Assembly: GCA_050633625.1 (NCBI GenBank)
Contig: JBOEGW010000006.1
Span: 1-64,000 of the forward strand
DNA length: 64,000 nt
From: JBOEGW01 sp050633625
GTDB taxonomy: Bacteria; Pseudomonadota; Alphaproteobacteria; Rhodobacterales; Rhodobacteraceae
Reading direction: 5' to 3'
Shown here piece by piece: positions 8,342-17,233 of this stretch (positions are counted from its first letter, which is position 1; each line of letters opens with the position of its first letter). The notes under the pieces were generated by a model. That model did no database searches and had not been told where the DNA came from. It worked only from the letters and a program-made list of their open reading frames with translations. The position numbers and the translations under genes are program-made.

Positions 8342-9153
8342 TACTTCAAGGGTTCTTCTGCGTGCGCTGAGGGTAGCTCAAGGCCGCTTTCATTGACCAA
8401 CTGCTGCCATTCCGAAGAGCTGCAAGGGTCAGGCTTGCCGGAAAAAATGTCCATGATCCGGTGTTCAATCATGTTTAGTAATGGGTCACTATCGTCAATT
8501 TCATTCTGCATATGATCCATTGCCTTGGGCCATGCGTTGGTCCCCTCTTCAAATGTACTTAGTGGAAAGTCGGAAGGTAGGGCAGGAATCGAAATGCCAA
8601 TCTTGTCTCTCCAACCATATATACGCGCCCAATTATCATTCCTGACCGCAAAAGACAATGAGTCAAAACGCTCATCAATTGCAGGCTGCCATCCAAAGTT
8701 AGTAGCCTCAAGCATTGCATCCTTATTTTCCAGGATGCACAAATCTCTGGTACCTAGCATTTGCTTAAACAGGTATAATGAATAAGGAACGCCATCAATC
8801 ATAAGTTGTGAATATCTCCATGGCGTGTCTACTGTAATGAGCCAGTAATCCAGAATTTTATGGCACTGGTTTTCATTTGTTCTAGGGTATCTTGGCGCTT
8901 CAGAACTCATAAATTCCCAAGAGTGAGGTTTTGTAATTTCCATAAAAATGTCAAAGCTCTCATATATCAACCGAACCGCCAACCAGCCCTGCTGCTTGTA
9001 TTCCACGTTGATCTTTTTCGCGTTTTTCAGAAATGTTGCGTGTCGGATTAGTTCACAAAGAGGATCAACGTTTGCAGAAAAAAAAGTAAAATTAAAGTCC
9101 GCTTTGTTAAAGGACATCTCAAATTTGCTTGGATGTTTCTCGGCGTTGTCCAT
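8341..9153 (-). CDS. Candidate immunity protein of the 609-aa effector
   Basis: 270 aa, no signal peptide or membrane helix, rich in aromatic residues (Trp in WLAVRLIYESFDIFMEITK and WRYSQLMIDGVPYSLYLF). Family not recognised. It starts 1 nt after the effector stop and is coupled to the next gene, the usual place for a cytoplasmic immunity protein against a nuclease-type toxin. At 270 aa it is longer than typical CdiI-type immunity proteins, so part of it may do something else. The role is inferred from position alone. Confidence 0.65.
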   Translation of the reverse strand: MDNAEKHPSKFEMSFNKADFNFTFFSANVDPLCELIRHATFLKNAKKINVEYKQQGWLAVRLIYESFDIFMEITKPHSWEFMSSEAPRYPRTNENQCHKILDYWLITVDTPWRYSQLMIDGVPYSLYLFKQMLGTRDLCILENKDAMLEATNFGWQPAIDERFDSLSFAVRNDNWARIYGWRDKIGISIPALPSDFPLSTFEEGTNAWPKAMDHMQNEIDDSDPLLNMIEHRIMDIFSGKPDPCSSSEWQQLVNESGLELPSAHAEEPLK

Positions 9154-9154
9154 G

Positions 9155-10984
9155 TCAATCTCCTCCGAGCTTAAAATACGGGTTTGTCCAGTTTGTCACG
9201 CGTCCGCTTCTGGAATCTATTATGATGATTTGTGCGACGCGTCTACCAACGTTTCCTCCTGGTCCCATTGAACTACCCTGCAAGCGTTGTACATAATCTA
9301 AGAACGAATGCTCCGAATTTCCTGGAATACGAACTACAAAATTTCTCGCTTGCCCTTTATTCAACTTCCCATTGATCGCAGTGATCATATCGTCGGGCGA
9401 ACTACCTTTCAGATGGTCAAATATGACGCCGTTAATTCGATAATCCGGGCGTTTTTTGCTAGGTGTTTCTGGGTCATATCCGTAATCTCCTGGCTGATAC
9501 GGCGATGAGCTATCAGGTCCATCGGGAAGACTCTCTACATCGTATCCACTGTTCGCGAGATCTCGTCCGCTCTCAGCTTCAGCGACAATATTGTCGTCCT
9601 TGCCCGCTCGTCGTAGATCATCGGCTGTCTTACCATCATATCGGCCTGGAATTCGGTGTCGGGGCATGCCATCTGGCATTTCGGGGACATACTCAGCGTG
9701 CGGATCATCTGGTGTTGTCCAACGCGGTCTCACCATTCCTTCCGGATCTCTTTTCCGGGGTGGCCCATTCGGCGTTCGCGCACCTTCAGAGTCTGGATCA
9801 TCGGTTATGTTTTCGGGCGAATGCGGTTCGGGCTGCTCTGTTTCTGATGAATGTTCGTCGCCATCTTGATCTCCATGATCTCCATGATCTCCCTCGTCCC
9901 TTCGTTTTTTGTTCAGGATTCTGCGAAGAGCCTTGACAAGCGCCCCGCCAGTTACGAGTCCCGCGCCAATTTGGCAAGCAACGAAAACCGCGGCGTACGT
10001 CGTGCCTTCACGCTCGAGAAACTCGTCGAATTGTTTTTTCATCTCCTGCGCAGCCTCAAGGCCGGCATCGGCCATTTCATCCCATTCTTTGGGCGTGAAA
10101 ACAAGCTGCAAGGCGCGCGTTAGGGCTTGAAAAATTGGGTTTGTTTCAAGCGTATCACCAAAGTACTTATGTAGTGCCGCAAGCAGTTCTACGCTCTCTC
10201 TGGCGGTGTTTAAAATTTCGTCTCGGATCTCACGAATCTGACGCGCAAACTCTTCATCCGCATCATCATCAGTCCACCAGCCTGGCCCCCATCGCTCCCA
10301 CGCTGCGGCCAGCGCCCCGCCGGAAAGCTCCAATAGAGTAGTCACGAGTTCCCACAAGCCCGTGATGACTTCTTTGCCACAGGCAACCACTGCGTCGAGA
10401 ACCGCGCCCACCTCACTACGGCCGTTTTCTGTTCGATGAGAAACAGATCCATCGCTGGGCGTGAGTGCAGGGTCAGGTTTGCTTGGGGCGGGTTGAGGGA
10501 GAGTGTCCTCATGTCTGCGTTGATCATGTAAGCCTTCGTTTTCGGCGCAATCAGAAGACACGCTGGCACCCGTGAGCCCGCTCATGGAACCGAGGAGCAA
10601 AGGCGGATCAGGGCAATCATCATCCAGGGCAGGAACCTGGTCCAAGCCAATTCCGGGTCTGGGCGGCATAGCCGCAAACGCTATAGCTTGGCTCGGCCCT
10701 AAGGTTTGCGAACGATCTTTCAGGGACAGCTCAGGCTCTGCGTTAAACGAACCACTGTAGGATTGAACAGCGGCGCTAAGCGCGCTGATATCCGTCGTAC
10801 CCCCTTCCAAGAGGGCAAATGCATCAGTTGTTATGGCGTCATGCGAGTCTTCGGGAGCCATGAGAGACGCGATATCCACACCTGGAGGGAAACGGGAGGT
10901 CTCACCCGGTCGCGCGTCAATATCGGCCGAAAGTTCATCTTTCGTCTGGACCCGAGTATCTTCGTAGCGTTGATAAAATCCCAT
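9155..10984 (-). CDS. T6SS polymorphic effector with CdiA-CT-like C-terminal toxin
   Basis: 609 aa, directly after vgrG. The N-terminal 200 aa is low-complexity and acidic. A hydrophobic segment (VFVACQIGAGLVTGGALV, about residues 335-355) is followed by an Asp/His-rich linker (DHGDHGDQDGDEHSS) and a Pro-rich stretch. The last 150 aa shows AEAESGRDLANSGYDVESLP, then PDYRINGVIFDHL at about residue 515 and KLNKGQARNFVVRI. This matches the pattern of the CdiA C-terminal tRNase-type toxin domain (E..A..LA..GY...; PDY.I.G..fD; K...QA..fvv). It is probably delivered on VgrG and cleaves nucleic acid in rival cells. Effector identity is fairly sure; the toxin class is moderate. Confidence 0.75.
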   Translation of the reverse strand: MGFYQRYEDTRVQTKDELSADIDARPGETSRFPPGVDIASLMAPEDSHDAITTDAFALLEGGTTDISALSAAVQSYSGSFNAEPELSLKDRSQTLGPSQAIAFAAMPPRPGIGLDQVPALDDDCPDPPLLLGSMSGLTGASVSSDCAENEGLHDQRRHEDTLPQPAPSKPDPALTPSDGSVSHRTENGRSEVGAVLDAVVACGKEVITGLWELVTTLLELSGGALAAAWERWGPGWWTDDDADEEFARQIREIRDEILNTARESVELLAALHKYFGDTLETNPIFQALTRALQLVFTPKEWDEMADAGLEAAQEMKKQFDEFLEREGTTYAAVFVACQIGAGLVTGGALVKALRRILNKKRRDEGDHGDHGDQDGDEHSSETEQPEPHSPENITDDPDSEGARTPNGPPRKRDPEGMVRPRWTTPDDPHAEYVPEMPDGMPRHRIPGRYDGKTADDLRRAGKDDNIVAEAESGRDLANSGYDVESLPDGPDSSSPYQPGDYGYDPETPSKKRPDYRINGVIFDHLKGSSPDDMITAINGKLNKGQARNFVVRIPGNSEHSFLDYVQRLQGSSMGPGGNVGRRVAQIIIIDSRSGRVTNWTNPYFKLGGD

Positions 10985-10994
10985 AATCGTCGCC

Positions 10995-13094
10995 TCAGTT
11001 CAAATCGATGCGGCCACCTTTTACGGTAACGATGGATTTGCCCTCGAGTTCGATTTCATCCGCCTTGATCGTTATTTTTCCGGAGGCTGCATCAAGCACA
11101 ATCGAGGTTTTCCCACTGCCAACCTGCCATCGTTCACCCGCAACCTGCGTGATTGTTCTAAGTACCTCATCCATCCGGTGTTGCCCTGAAAAAGAATGGT
11201 AAGAGCCACCGGTGAAGTCTTGGCGCGCACCGCCAACGATAGACGCCTTGTTTGTCCCTACAGTTTCTGTGGACGATACAGCAACGGTCTCTGCTTTGTT
11301 TGCACCAACACTTACGGTCATATTCCCTTTGCCCAGACCAGCGAGACCCGTTGCTCCCATTCGGACAGCTTGGCCCAAAATGCCTGAAGCCTTATTTCTG
11401 AGCGCACTCCCGAGCTTCGCATGAACCTGGCTGACGAACTTGGGAAGTCTGTTCGCACCCACAACAATATTGACGTTCCCACCGATTACTTCTTCATGGT
11501 TGTTGCCAATCTCAATCGATTTGTTGTGACCCACGCTTTCGTATTGGTTCACATCCACACGTTTGGCTCTGTTATTTTCAACGTGAAGGGTATGGTCTTT
11601 CTGCGCATGGAGATAGATTTCTTCTTCTCCATTGGAATCCTCAAAACTGATTTCGTTGAAACCATCTCCACGATGGGTCTTGGAACGAACAACCATCTTT
11701 GTTTTGTTTTCCGGCAACGGATACGGCGGGCGGTTTTTGCCGTTGTAGACGCAGCCGGTGACGATGGGTTTGTCGGGGTCTCCGCGCAGGTGTTCGACGA
11801 TCACTTCCATTCCAACGCGCGGGATCACCATGCCGCCCCAGCCTTGGCTCGCCCAGTTTTGCGACACCCGGCAGCGCATGGTGTGGGCGGCCTGATCGTC
11901 CCAGTGGAATTTGCACAGGATGCGGCCATGTTCGTCGCAGTCGATCTCGTCTTCCCCGACCACAAAGGCGGTCTCTGGGCCGTTGATTTTGGGCTGTTTG
12001 ATGCGCCGTTCTGGGCGCAGGTTCGTGTCCTCCGGGGCGAGGGTGTAGCGGCCCGCATAGGGCGGGGCATCGTCGGTGGCCCCCGACCCGTAGCTTTGCG
12101 AGCGGAAGCTGTGCGTCGCTCCAAGACAGACAAACGTGGTGCCGGTGGCGCCGTCGATCGCATCCCCGGTGAGCGTCACCCGCCAACCCGCGCCGAGTGA
12201 GGCCACATCCCCCTCGGCCGTATGGCGCGGCGCATGGCTGCGCTGCTCATCCAAGCGGCGCGTGACCACGGCGCGGCCTTCGCCTTGCTCGGTGTAATCG
12301 CCGGGCCACTCATAGCTCTCGATGTCGCCATTCGGGTGCGCCGCGTCTCCCTCTTGCTCGACCTCCATCCCCGCGTTCGGGGTTTTGAAGTTATACTCGG
12401 TCAAGCGCACCTTGCCGGTGGTGATCCGGGCCTTCGCGCTCCAGCGGCTGAAGTGTTCTTCGTCGTGCTGATGAAAGCCATCGACGCTATAATAGGGGCG
12501 GCTGCCTCCCGGCACCTCGGGCAGGGAATAGGTGGCATCGGTGAGCAAAAGCGTATGCCCCTCGGCGCTGTGTTTCCAGGACCAGGTGATGCCGAACCGC
12601 TCGAGCTGGCGCTGCACGAAATCGGCGTCGCTCTCGTTATATTGCACGGTGTATTCCAGCACCGGATAGCTGTCTGTGAGCTGAATCTCCAAATGCGGGC
12701 TGCTCAGGCTGGCGTAATCCGCAAGTACCTCTTCGACGATCTGAACCACGGTTTTCTCGTGGAAAATCCGCATGTTACGGCGCAGATGTGCGACGTCCAA
12801 CCAAGGGCGCAGCACAAGATCATAGCGCCAACCATTCTCCATCGCGCCATGAGAGGAAGCTTCGCACACAATGCCGCTGAAAAACCGCGCTCCGTTCGCA
12901 TGATCGATCTCAACATGCGCGAGCGTGCCCAGCAGGCTATCAAGGTCCACATCAGCGCTCTCGGACAGCCCCTGAACCCGCCACTCAAACGCCCCAGACA
13001 GGGTCTCGGTTCCGTCCATCCGCAAGAGCGAAAGAGCGTTGTCCGGTAGGATCGTTTTGAGAAGGCCAACACGGCCAGTCTGGGAAATCGCCAT
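10995..13094 (-). CDS. vgrG: T6SS spike protein VgrG
   Basis: 699 aa, the usual VgrG size. The gp27-like N-terminus includes YNESDADFVQRQLERFGITW. The gp5-like OB domain lies at about residues 370-460 (EDEIDCDEHGRILCKFHWDD, then VIPRVGMEVIVEHLRGDPDKP and VTGCVYN). KTHRGDGFNEISFED (about 465-480) leads into the needle repeats, ending GKSIVTVKGGRIDLN. VgrG trimers tip the injected Hcp tube and carry effectors. The effector gene follows after 10 nt, so this is an orphan vgrG-effector-immunity cassette; the sheath and baseplate genes are not in the window. Confidence 0.96.
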   Translation of the reverse strand: MAISQTGRVGLLKTILPDNALSLLRMDGTETLSGAFEWRVQGLSESADVDLDSLLGTLAHVEIDHANGARFFSGIVCEASSHGAMENGWRYDLVLRPWLDVAHLRRNMRIFHEKTVVQIVEEVLADYASLSSPHLEIQLTDSYPVLEYTVQYNESDADFVQRQLERFGITWSWKHSAEGHTLLLTDATYSLPEVPGGSRPYYSVDGFHQHDEEHFSRWSAKARITTGKVRLTEYNFKTPNAGMEVEQEGDAAHPNGDIESYEWPGDYTEQGEGRAVVTRRLDEQRSHAPRHTAEGDVASLGAGWRVTLTGDAIDGATGTTFVCLGATHSFRSQSYGSGATDDAPPYAGRYTLAPEDTNLRPERRIKQPKINGPETAFVVGEDEIDCDEHGRILCKFHWDDQAAHTMRCRVSQNWASQGWGGMVIPRVGMEVIVEHLRGDPDKPIVTGCVYNGKNRPPYPLPENKTKMVVRSKTHRGDGFNEISFEDSNGEEEIYLHAQKDHTLHVENNRAKRVDVNQYESVGHNKSIEIGNNHEEVIGGNVNIVVGANRLPKFVSQVHAKLGSALRNKASGILGQAVRMGATGLAGLGKGNMTVSVGANKAETVAVSSTETVGTNKASIVGGARQDFTGGSYHSFSGQHRMDEVLRTITQVAGERWQVGSGKTSIVLDAASGKITIKADEIELEGKSIVTVKGGRIDLN

Positions 13095-13955
13095 AATACC
13101 TCAACCAATTCAAATCACTTGAAGAAAATAAAATATACTACGAAGGCTAGCTGAGTGAGCAGACGCTGGCAAGTGGGCAATGCGGCGATTGGCCTGTTCA
13201 AGTCGGTCAATTTTGCCTTCATGCCCATGCGGGGCTCGGGATGGCGGACACCCGGCAAAAACACACGTCGAGGTCGCGGCGCAGTATTAGGTTTTCAAAA
13301 CGGGCCAGTCTGTACAGGCTTCCTAACCGTTTTGTTCCTTGTTGCCAGGCTCGGGTTCCCGAGCTTTCTGGCAACCTGTCTGCGCGAGGAGCGATAGCGG
13401 ATCGTCCTGTTCTCGCCCCATGAGGATACGAAGGAGGCGAGGTTCAAAAGGCGGGGGTGCCCCCTTTTGGCCTTTTGAACTCGTTCGCCCCCGATTGTCG
13501 ACGGGGCCGACAACGCCCAAGCCTGCCCGTCGCGTATGCGACGCGTGGCGGGCTTGGTCGCGGTGTAAACGCGCGACAATCGCGGGCAAATGTTTCCCCA
13601 ATTTTCAACGCGATAGCCGAAAATTCAGGGGGTACTTGTTAGGGAGTGGGTACTATGTACCCCAGGGCCGGCGGATTGATGTCATCAATCCAGCTGGTTG
13701 GCCGGTTTTTCCAGCAATCCTTACACAACCGTTCCACACGCCCGAGGACTTGGCATCTAAGGCCTTGATTTGGCGTATCGAGCGGTCGTTTTCACTGTCC
13801 GCAGGTCATTGGGCGGGATTCACATCTCAGCCCAACTCGTGTAAGAGTCAAAACCGTGAGAAATGCGGATTTTCCTTACACATTCGCATACACAAATTTT
13901 GGAGCGATGGAGGTAACCATATGTTTTTATACGGAAATTTTCCATTGGTTTTGAC
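13095..13955. other. Non-coding stretch between vgrG and att copy 2
   Basis: About 860 bp with no convincing gene on either strand. Its first 200 bp must contain the vgrG promoter (minus strand), though I could not fix the boxes. The middle (13296-13586) is a run of hairpins described separately. The last 300 bp before att copy 2 shows no recognisable feature. Confidence 0.5.
13296..13586. other. Array of consecutive strong hairpins
   Basis: Five inverted repeats in under 300 bp. CAAAACGG/CCGTTTTG (13296-13334, with CTGTACAG inside). GTTGCCAG/CTGGCAAC enclosing GCTCGGG/CCCGAGC (13341-13375). CTCGCC/GGCGAG (13412-13441). GTTCAAAAGGC/GCCTTTTGAAC (13442-13480, inner GGGGG/CCCCC). CCAAGCCTGCC/GGCGGGCTTGG enclosing CGTCGC/GCGACG (13517-13557), itself flanked by GATTGTCG/CGACAATC (13493-13581). 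No reading frame explains them. They could be a structured RNA, stacked terminators or a DNA-level recombination or replication site. Confidence 0.6.
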
Positions 13956-14003
13956 GATTGAAAATCCTCGTGTCGGTGGTTCGATTCTTCCCCCCCCCGG
14001 AAC
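13956..14003 (+). repeat. Attachment-site scar, tRNA-Phe 3' end, copy 2 (decayed)
   Basis: 13957-13987 is identical over 31 bp to the other two copies. After GGTTCGATTC the expected CGCCCCCGGGCACCA has become a run of nine C followed by GGAACC, so the acceptor end is degenerate. Same orientation as copies 1 and 3. It probably marks the old boundary between the second and third elements and may no longer recombine well. Confidence 0.75.
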
Positions 14004-14361
14004 CGTTCGCTTGGGTATAATACCCAGCTGACGGGAGTTTGTGCAAGTTGCGCAAGAATCGTTCATGCGCGGCAAGCGCCAATTCCCCCAATTTCTATTG
14101 CGCGAGCGGACACTCCCGCGCCCGGCGGCGGATCTGGGGTGAACCAGATATCGTCGAGCCGGGTCTGCCAAGGTCCGTAGGCCCAAAAGGGTGGTCCGCT
14201 CGGGATTTCCACCGATCCACGGTATAGCGACTCGCCTGCGCCAGTTGGATGGATGGCCGAAAGAGCTGTTGGTCGCCGTGCCTATTCAACGTCATCGCGG
14301 GCGAACCAAGAGAAAGCGACCTGCCTATTCTGAGCGCTGATTAGATGAGAAACATGCCACT
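14004..14361. other. Non-coding stretch after att copy 2
   Basis: About 360 bp without a clear gene. TGGGTA-TAA-TACCCA near 14010-14026 is a short palindrome. On the minus strand a segment reading LAQASRYTVDRWKSRADHPF (around 14170-14230) recalls an AlpA/excisionase helix-turn-helix, but the frame breaks on both sides; at most a decayed excisionase gene. Nothing else seen. Confidence 0.35.
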
Positions 14362-14997
14362 CTATTTCTGACGAAAGTCGACTTCTACAAAACCATCAGT
14401 CAGATATCTACCGATATAAAGCGGGTCGAAGACTGTGACGAACCGGTCTTCAAAGATGCTATCGCCTTCGCGATAGAAACGCCAAGATCCTTGCTCGTTT
14501 TGGTAATAGTGGCCAGTCAAGAGGATGCCAATCTTATCAAATAGAACGTCAGTTTCGTGAACTTTTGCTCCGCCATTCAAGTTCTGGAAATGCTGGAGAA
14601 GTTTTTTGGCATCCGTGCTGAAGATGCGCAAGCCTTCATGATGAACTTGATCATTGTGCCCATCTGTCGTTGCGGAATAGAAAACTCCGTTATTATACTC
14701 TACGGCAATGATAAATTCTTTCAATCTCCGCTCGTCTATAACTCCCTTGAAGCGCAGATTAATCTCATTTGATTGTTTTACGGCTGATTCTATTTCTTCG
14801 TCCAGCAGCAGATCGTCGAGATCAAATTCCTCCAAGAAATCTCGAAATTCTTCCGCTGTTTGCTCTTTGTCGTCAAAAGAGATAGATCGAAAAACCTTGC
14901 CGTAGGTTTCTGAAAATGCATCGAATTCCTTTTGAGAAATACCAAACTTCGCCTTTCCAATCCCCGTGGTTAAAAATACTTCCCAGTCCTTATTCAT
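14362..14997 (-). CDS. Candidate immunity protein for the adjacent nuclease-like toxin
   Basis: 211-aa acidic soluble protein (EEFRDFLEEFDLDDLLLDEE around residues 50-70) with no signal peptide and no recognised family. Its ATG overlaps the toxin gene's stop (ATGA), so the two are translationally coupled, as in toxin-immunity pairs. Strong negative charge suits binding to a nuclease active site. Cognate immunity is inferred from coupling and charge only. Confidence 0.7.
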   Translation of the reverse strand: MNKDWEVFLTTGIGKAKFGISQKEFDAFSETYGKVFRSISFDDKEQTAEEFRDFLEEFDLDDLLLDEEIESAVKQSNEINLRFKGVIDERRLKEFIIAVEYNNGVFYSATTDGHNDQVHHEGLRIFSTDAKKLLQHFQNLNGGAKVHETDVLFDKIGILLTGHYYQNEQGSWRFYREGDSIFEDRFVTVFDPLYIGRYLTDGFVEVDFRQK

Positions 14998-15485
14998 TTT
15001 ATCTTACCTTCTTTGATTAAGCAGCGGACGTAATCCATCATCATTGTAATTGCAAAATCATACTTTGTAGGGTCGCCAGATTCTGCTGCGATACGTTTCA
15101 CATCAAGGACATCTTTTCGGACGGCATTTAAGTAACCTTGCTTGCTTCCATTGGCCAAAGCTCTTTGGGTCGCGTTTCCAGGTCTCTTGTCAAAAGTTTG
15201 GGTTGCAGCGTGATCATTATTTGTTGCTAAACCTGCTTTGACAGTCTCCCAAGAATCCATTTGAATCGTAGGACTCGCTTTGTGGGAAAGACCACTCGAT
15301 CGACTTGGGGGCATATGGTGCGCTTGAAAATTGGTATTTGTAACGCAACTATGCGGACCTCCTACATATTTTGCGCCAGCAATCCTCGCTGCTGCAATCT
15401 TTCCGCAAGCTATTGATTTACAATTTCCAGATGTTCGACTGTTTCTTTGTGCCGTATCCTCGGTTGCTTCTTCGGGGCCCGCCAA
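14994..15485 (-). CDS. Polymorphic toxin C-terminal module, HNH-like
   Basis: 163 aa from a TTG at 15485; probably the 3' part of a longer effector gene, not a complete one. After a 40-aa repeat unit (ending GAKYVGGP) it has FQAHHMPPSRSSG, PTIQMDSW, NNDHAATQTF, then YLNAVRKDVLDVKRIAAESGDPTKYD. This is the order (HH.P / IQM / DH..T / DI.DI..IA...GDP.KY) I know from toxin tips of Rhs and other secreted effectors, with an HNH-type nuclease look. No start is visible in frame upstream. A one-base shift at the CCCC run near 15475 would join it to the preceding repeat copy. Immunity gene follows with ATGA overlap. Confidence 0.6.
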   Translation of the reverse strand: MAGPEEATEDTAQRNSRTSGNCKSIACGKIAAARIAGAKYVGGPHSCVTNTNFQAHHMPPSRSSGLSHKASPTIQMDSWETVKAGLATNNDHAATQTFDKRPGNATQRALANGSKQGYLNAVRKDVLDVKRIAAESGDPTKYDFAITMMMDYVRCLIKEGKIK

Positions 15486-15600
15486 CGTATTTGACGCCTG
15501 CCGCTCTCGCGAGCACGATTTTCTTTTTGCCTTCTGAGTAACAGTCCTCGCTTACCCTCGCATTTCTCTTCGCGGTACTTTCGCTCGCTTCTGGTCGCCC
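15354..15600 (-). repeat. Tandem diverged repeat inside a toxin gene
   Basis: Two units, 15475-15600 and 15354-15479, encode 42-residue segments matching at 24 of 42 positions without gaps. Landmarks are TA(K/Q)RN, a Cys, AR.AG.KYVGGP. They are 121 bp apart, so they lie in different frames; removing one C from the CCCC at the junction would give a continuous protein with a 40-aa period. This suggests a repeat-containing effector broken by a single-base insertion. Confidence 0.6.
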
Positions 15601-16084
15601 CGGTGACCGACTTGGTGACCAATGCATCAACAGGGCCAAAGAACGCTACGGCATCCGCCGGGCCCAGAGTCGCCATAAACGCCAGCGCAATGCGCGCATC
15701 AAAAAAACGAAACAAAACCAAGGCCTCCTCATCGGGGATGTGAACCTAAAGCCATTTCTTCCAATGGCGCCGCAACTCGTCAAGGGATGCTGGTGTAACA
15801 CAAAGCATACCTGCATGGGGTGGACGCGCGCGCCGCAAGATCTCGCCCCATGTTTTCACGTCCTCGGCTGACAAGGCAACGAGGTATGGCGCTTCTTCGC
15901 GCAACGCCACTGCGTCGTCACCAAAGAACAAGCTGCTAAAAGGAAGGCCCGACGCCTCAAGATCGCTACCAAGATGATCGAAACTGGTTGCGTCCAGCAG
16001 GGCATAAAGATGGCCCTCTCGAAGGGCGCGTCGAAGCCGCATAGGCGAATAGCCATGAATGTGGCGAATGGAAAGCGAACTCAT
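15601..16084 (-). pseudogene. DUF4123 T6SS adaptor/chaperone gene interrupted by an in-frame TAG
   Basis: DUF4123 proteins load effectors on VgrG. From ATG 16084 (AGGAG just upstream) the protein has the family N-terminus LYALLDATSFDHLGSDLEASG, PYLVAL at about 65, and RRHWKKWL just before TAG at 15746-15748. In the same frame beyond the stop comes VLFRFFDARIAL and FFGPVDALV, the conserved DUF4123 C-terminal part. A single nonsense change therefore splits the gene, unless the codon is read through. After about 15610 the frame is lost and the repeat-toxin frame begins, so a further frameshift or gene boundary lies there. Confidence 0.75.
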
Positions 16085-16189
16085 CCGGCACTCCTGACAA
16101 AGGTTTGCCCTTTGGTATTCGCTTGCCGCATGCAGTCCCGCACGCAGGGTGCCCATCCGTCCTTGATGGGCTGGAAGTTGTGTTATCGG

Positions 16190-17233
16190 TCACTGTTCAA
16201 GTGATCGTTGAGTATGAAGCAGGAAGATTTTCTCGTTTTGTGTTGCTAACAATGTGACTTGTTCGCCCGTGGAAGCCACCGGCACGACTTTTGTATCAGG
16301 AGCAATTGCCGGACTAAGGTTGTAACTCTCGCAGAGACGGTCACCAAAGTAGCATACTTCAATCTGACGGCCTCCGTTTTCGATGAGATACGAGGACCAA
16401 TACTTGTGATATTCCGTTCGAGAAATTGTAGTTGCATACTGATCCACGGAAGGGCGATCGGAGCAGAGATTCGGTTGAGTGGAGATCGAAAATTCGTTTT
16501 CTGAAGTCATTTCTATGGACTGGCCATTTGCTGCAAAAAGGTCGCTTCCTCCCTTGCAGATAAAAGTTTCTAAGGAAGCTAAATTATATGAATGCCAGTC
16601 TCGACCCGATTGAAAGTAGATGACCGGGTCTCGGTCATCCTGTAGCCGACCAACAAGGCCGTTAGTTTGGTTCAAAACAAAAGGTGAGGAAATGTGTTTC
16701 ACTATAACATTGGCCTCATCTCGATAGTCCAAAACAAGGATAGTTTGATCAATCAGTCCTACAAGTGCGAACTGAGACTCTTCAAAGTCCACAATTTCAA
16801 AACTGTACGGCGAGGTGATCGCTTCGCCTTCGACAATCAAATCTGAAACCTCACCATCGTGCCATACTTGCCCCCCTTTCTCGCTTAGCGATAATGAAAA
16901 CCTATCCGCGCATGAAAACAGCATCGTTGGCTCGCTGAAGTCGAAATTTTCGTTCTTGGGGCGAATCCGGTCCTCTTTCAACAACTGAAACGGTGCGCCG
17001 CACAGATAGCCAACACCGACCGGAAAATCTTCATACTGATCTAGCACAACCACTTCGGAACAATCGGGAAGCTCGCATTCGACAAGAGCCTTATCTGTAA
17101 GAACCTGGAGCCTAATGCTGTAGGTTCCAACTTGTTGGACGAAGCGTCCCGGCAATGGCGTGTCAGCCATAGAAGACTCGACCATAATCAAAACAAATAA
17201 AACAAAACTAAAGATCGACTTGAAGAATTGCAT
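16190..17233 (-). CDS. Secreted hypothetical protein in T6SS island
   Basis: 347 aa with an N-terminal signal peptide (FKSIFSFVLFVLIMVESSMA, cleavage expected after SMA) and no lipobox Cys. The mature part is beta-rich and has several Cys (for example ECELPDCSE and LCSDRP), as in periplasmic proteins. Family not recognised. Lying among effector genes, it could be a periplasmic immunity protein or a cell-envelope factor; that is inference. A truncated gene overlaps its 5' end by 26 nt. Confidence 0.7.
   Translation of the reverse strand: MQFFKSIFSFVLFVLIMVESSMADTPLPGRFVQQVGTYSIRLQVLTDKALVECELPDCSEVVVLDQYEDFPVGVGYLCGAPFQLLKEDRIRPKNENFDFSEPTMLFSCADRFSLSLSEKGGQVWHDGEVSDLIVEGEAITSPYSFEIVDFEESQFALVGLIDQTILVLDYRDEANVIVKHISSPFVLNQTNGLVGRLQDDRDPVIYFQSGRDWHSYNLASLETFICKGGSDLFAANGQSIEMTSENEFSISTQPNLCSDRPSVDQYATTISRTEYHKYWSSYLIENGGRQIEVCYFGDRLCESYNLSPAIAPDTKVVPVASTGEQVTLLATQNEKIFLLHTQRSLEQ

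Noticed and set aside
11421..12200. Plus-strand frame of 259 codons
   Set aside because: Antisense to the VgrG OB and needle region.
13493..13581. Integron attC-like folded site
   Set aside because: Hairpins are strong but no GTTRRRY core or paired R/L boxes with the right spacing, and no integron integrase nearby.
14095..14295. Excisionase-like helix-turn-helix on the minus strand
   Set aside because: Only about 20 residues look right and the frame breaks on both sides; mentioned as possible relic only.
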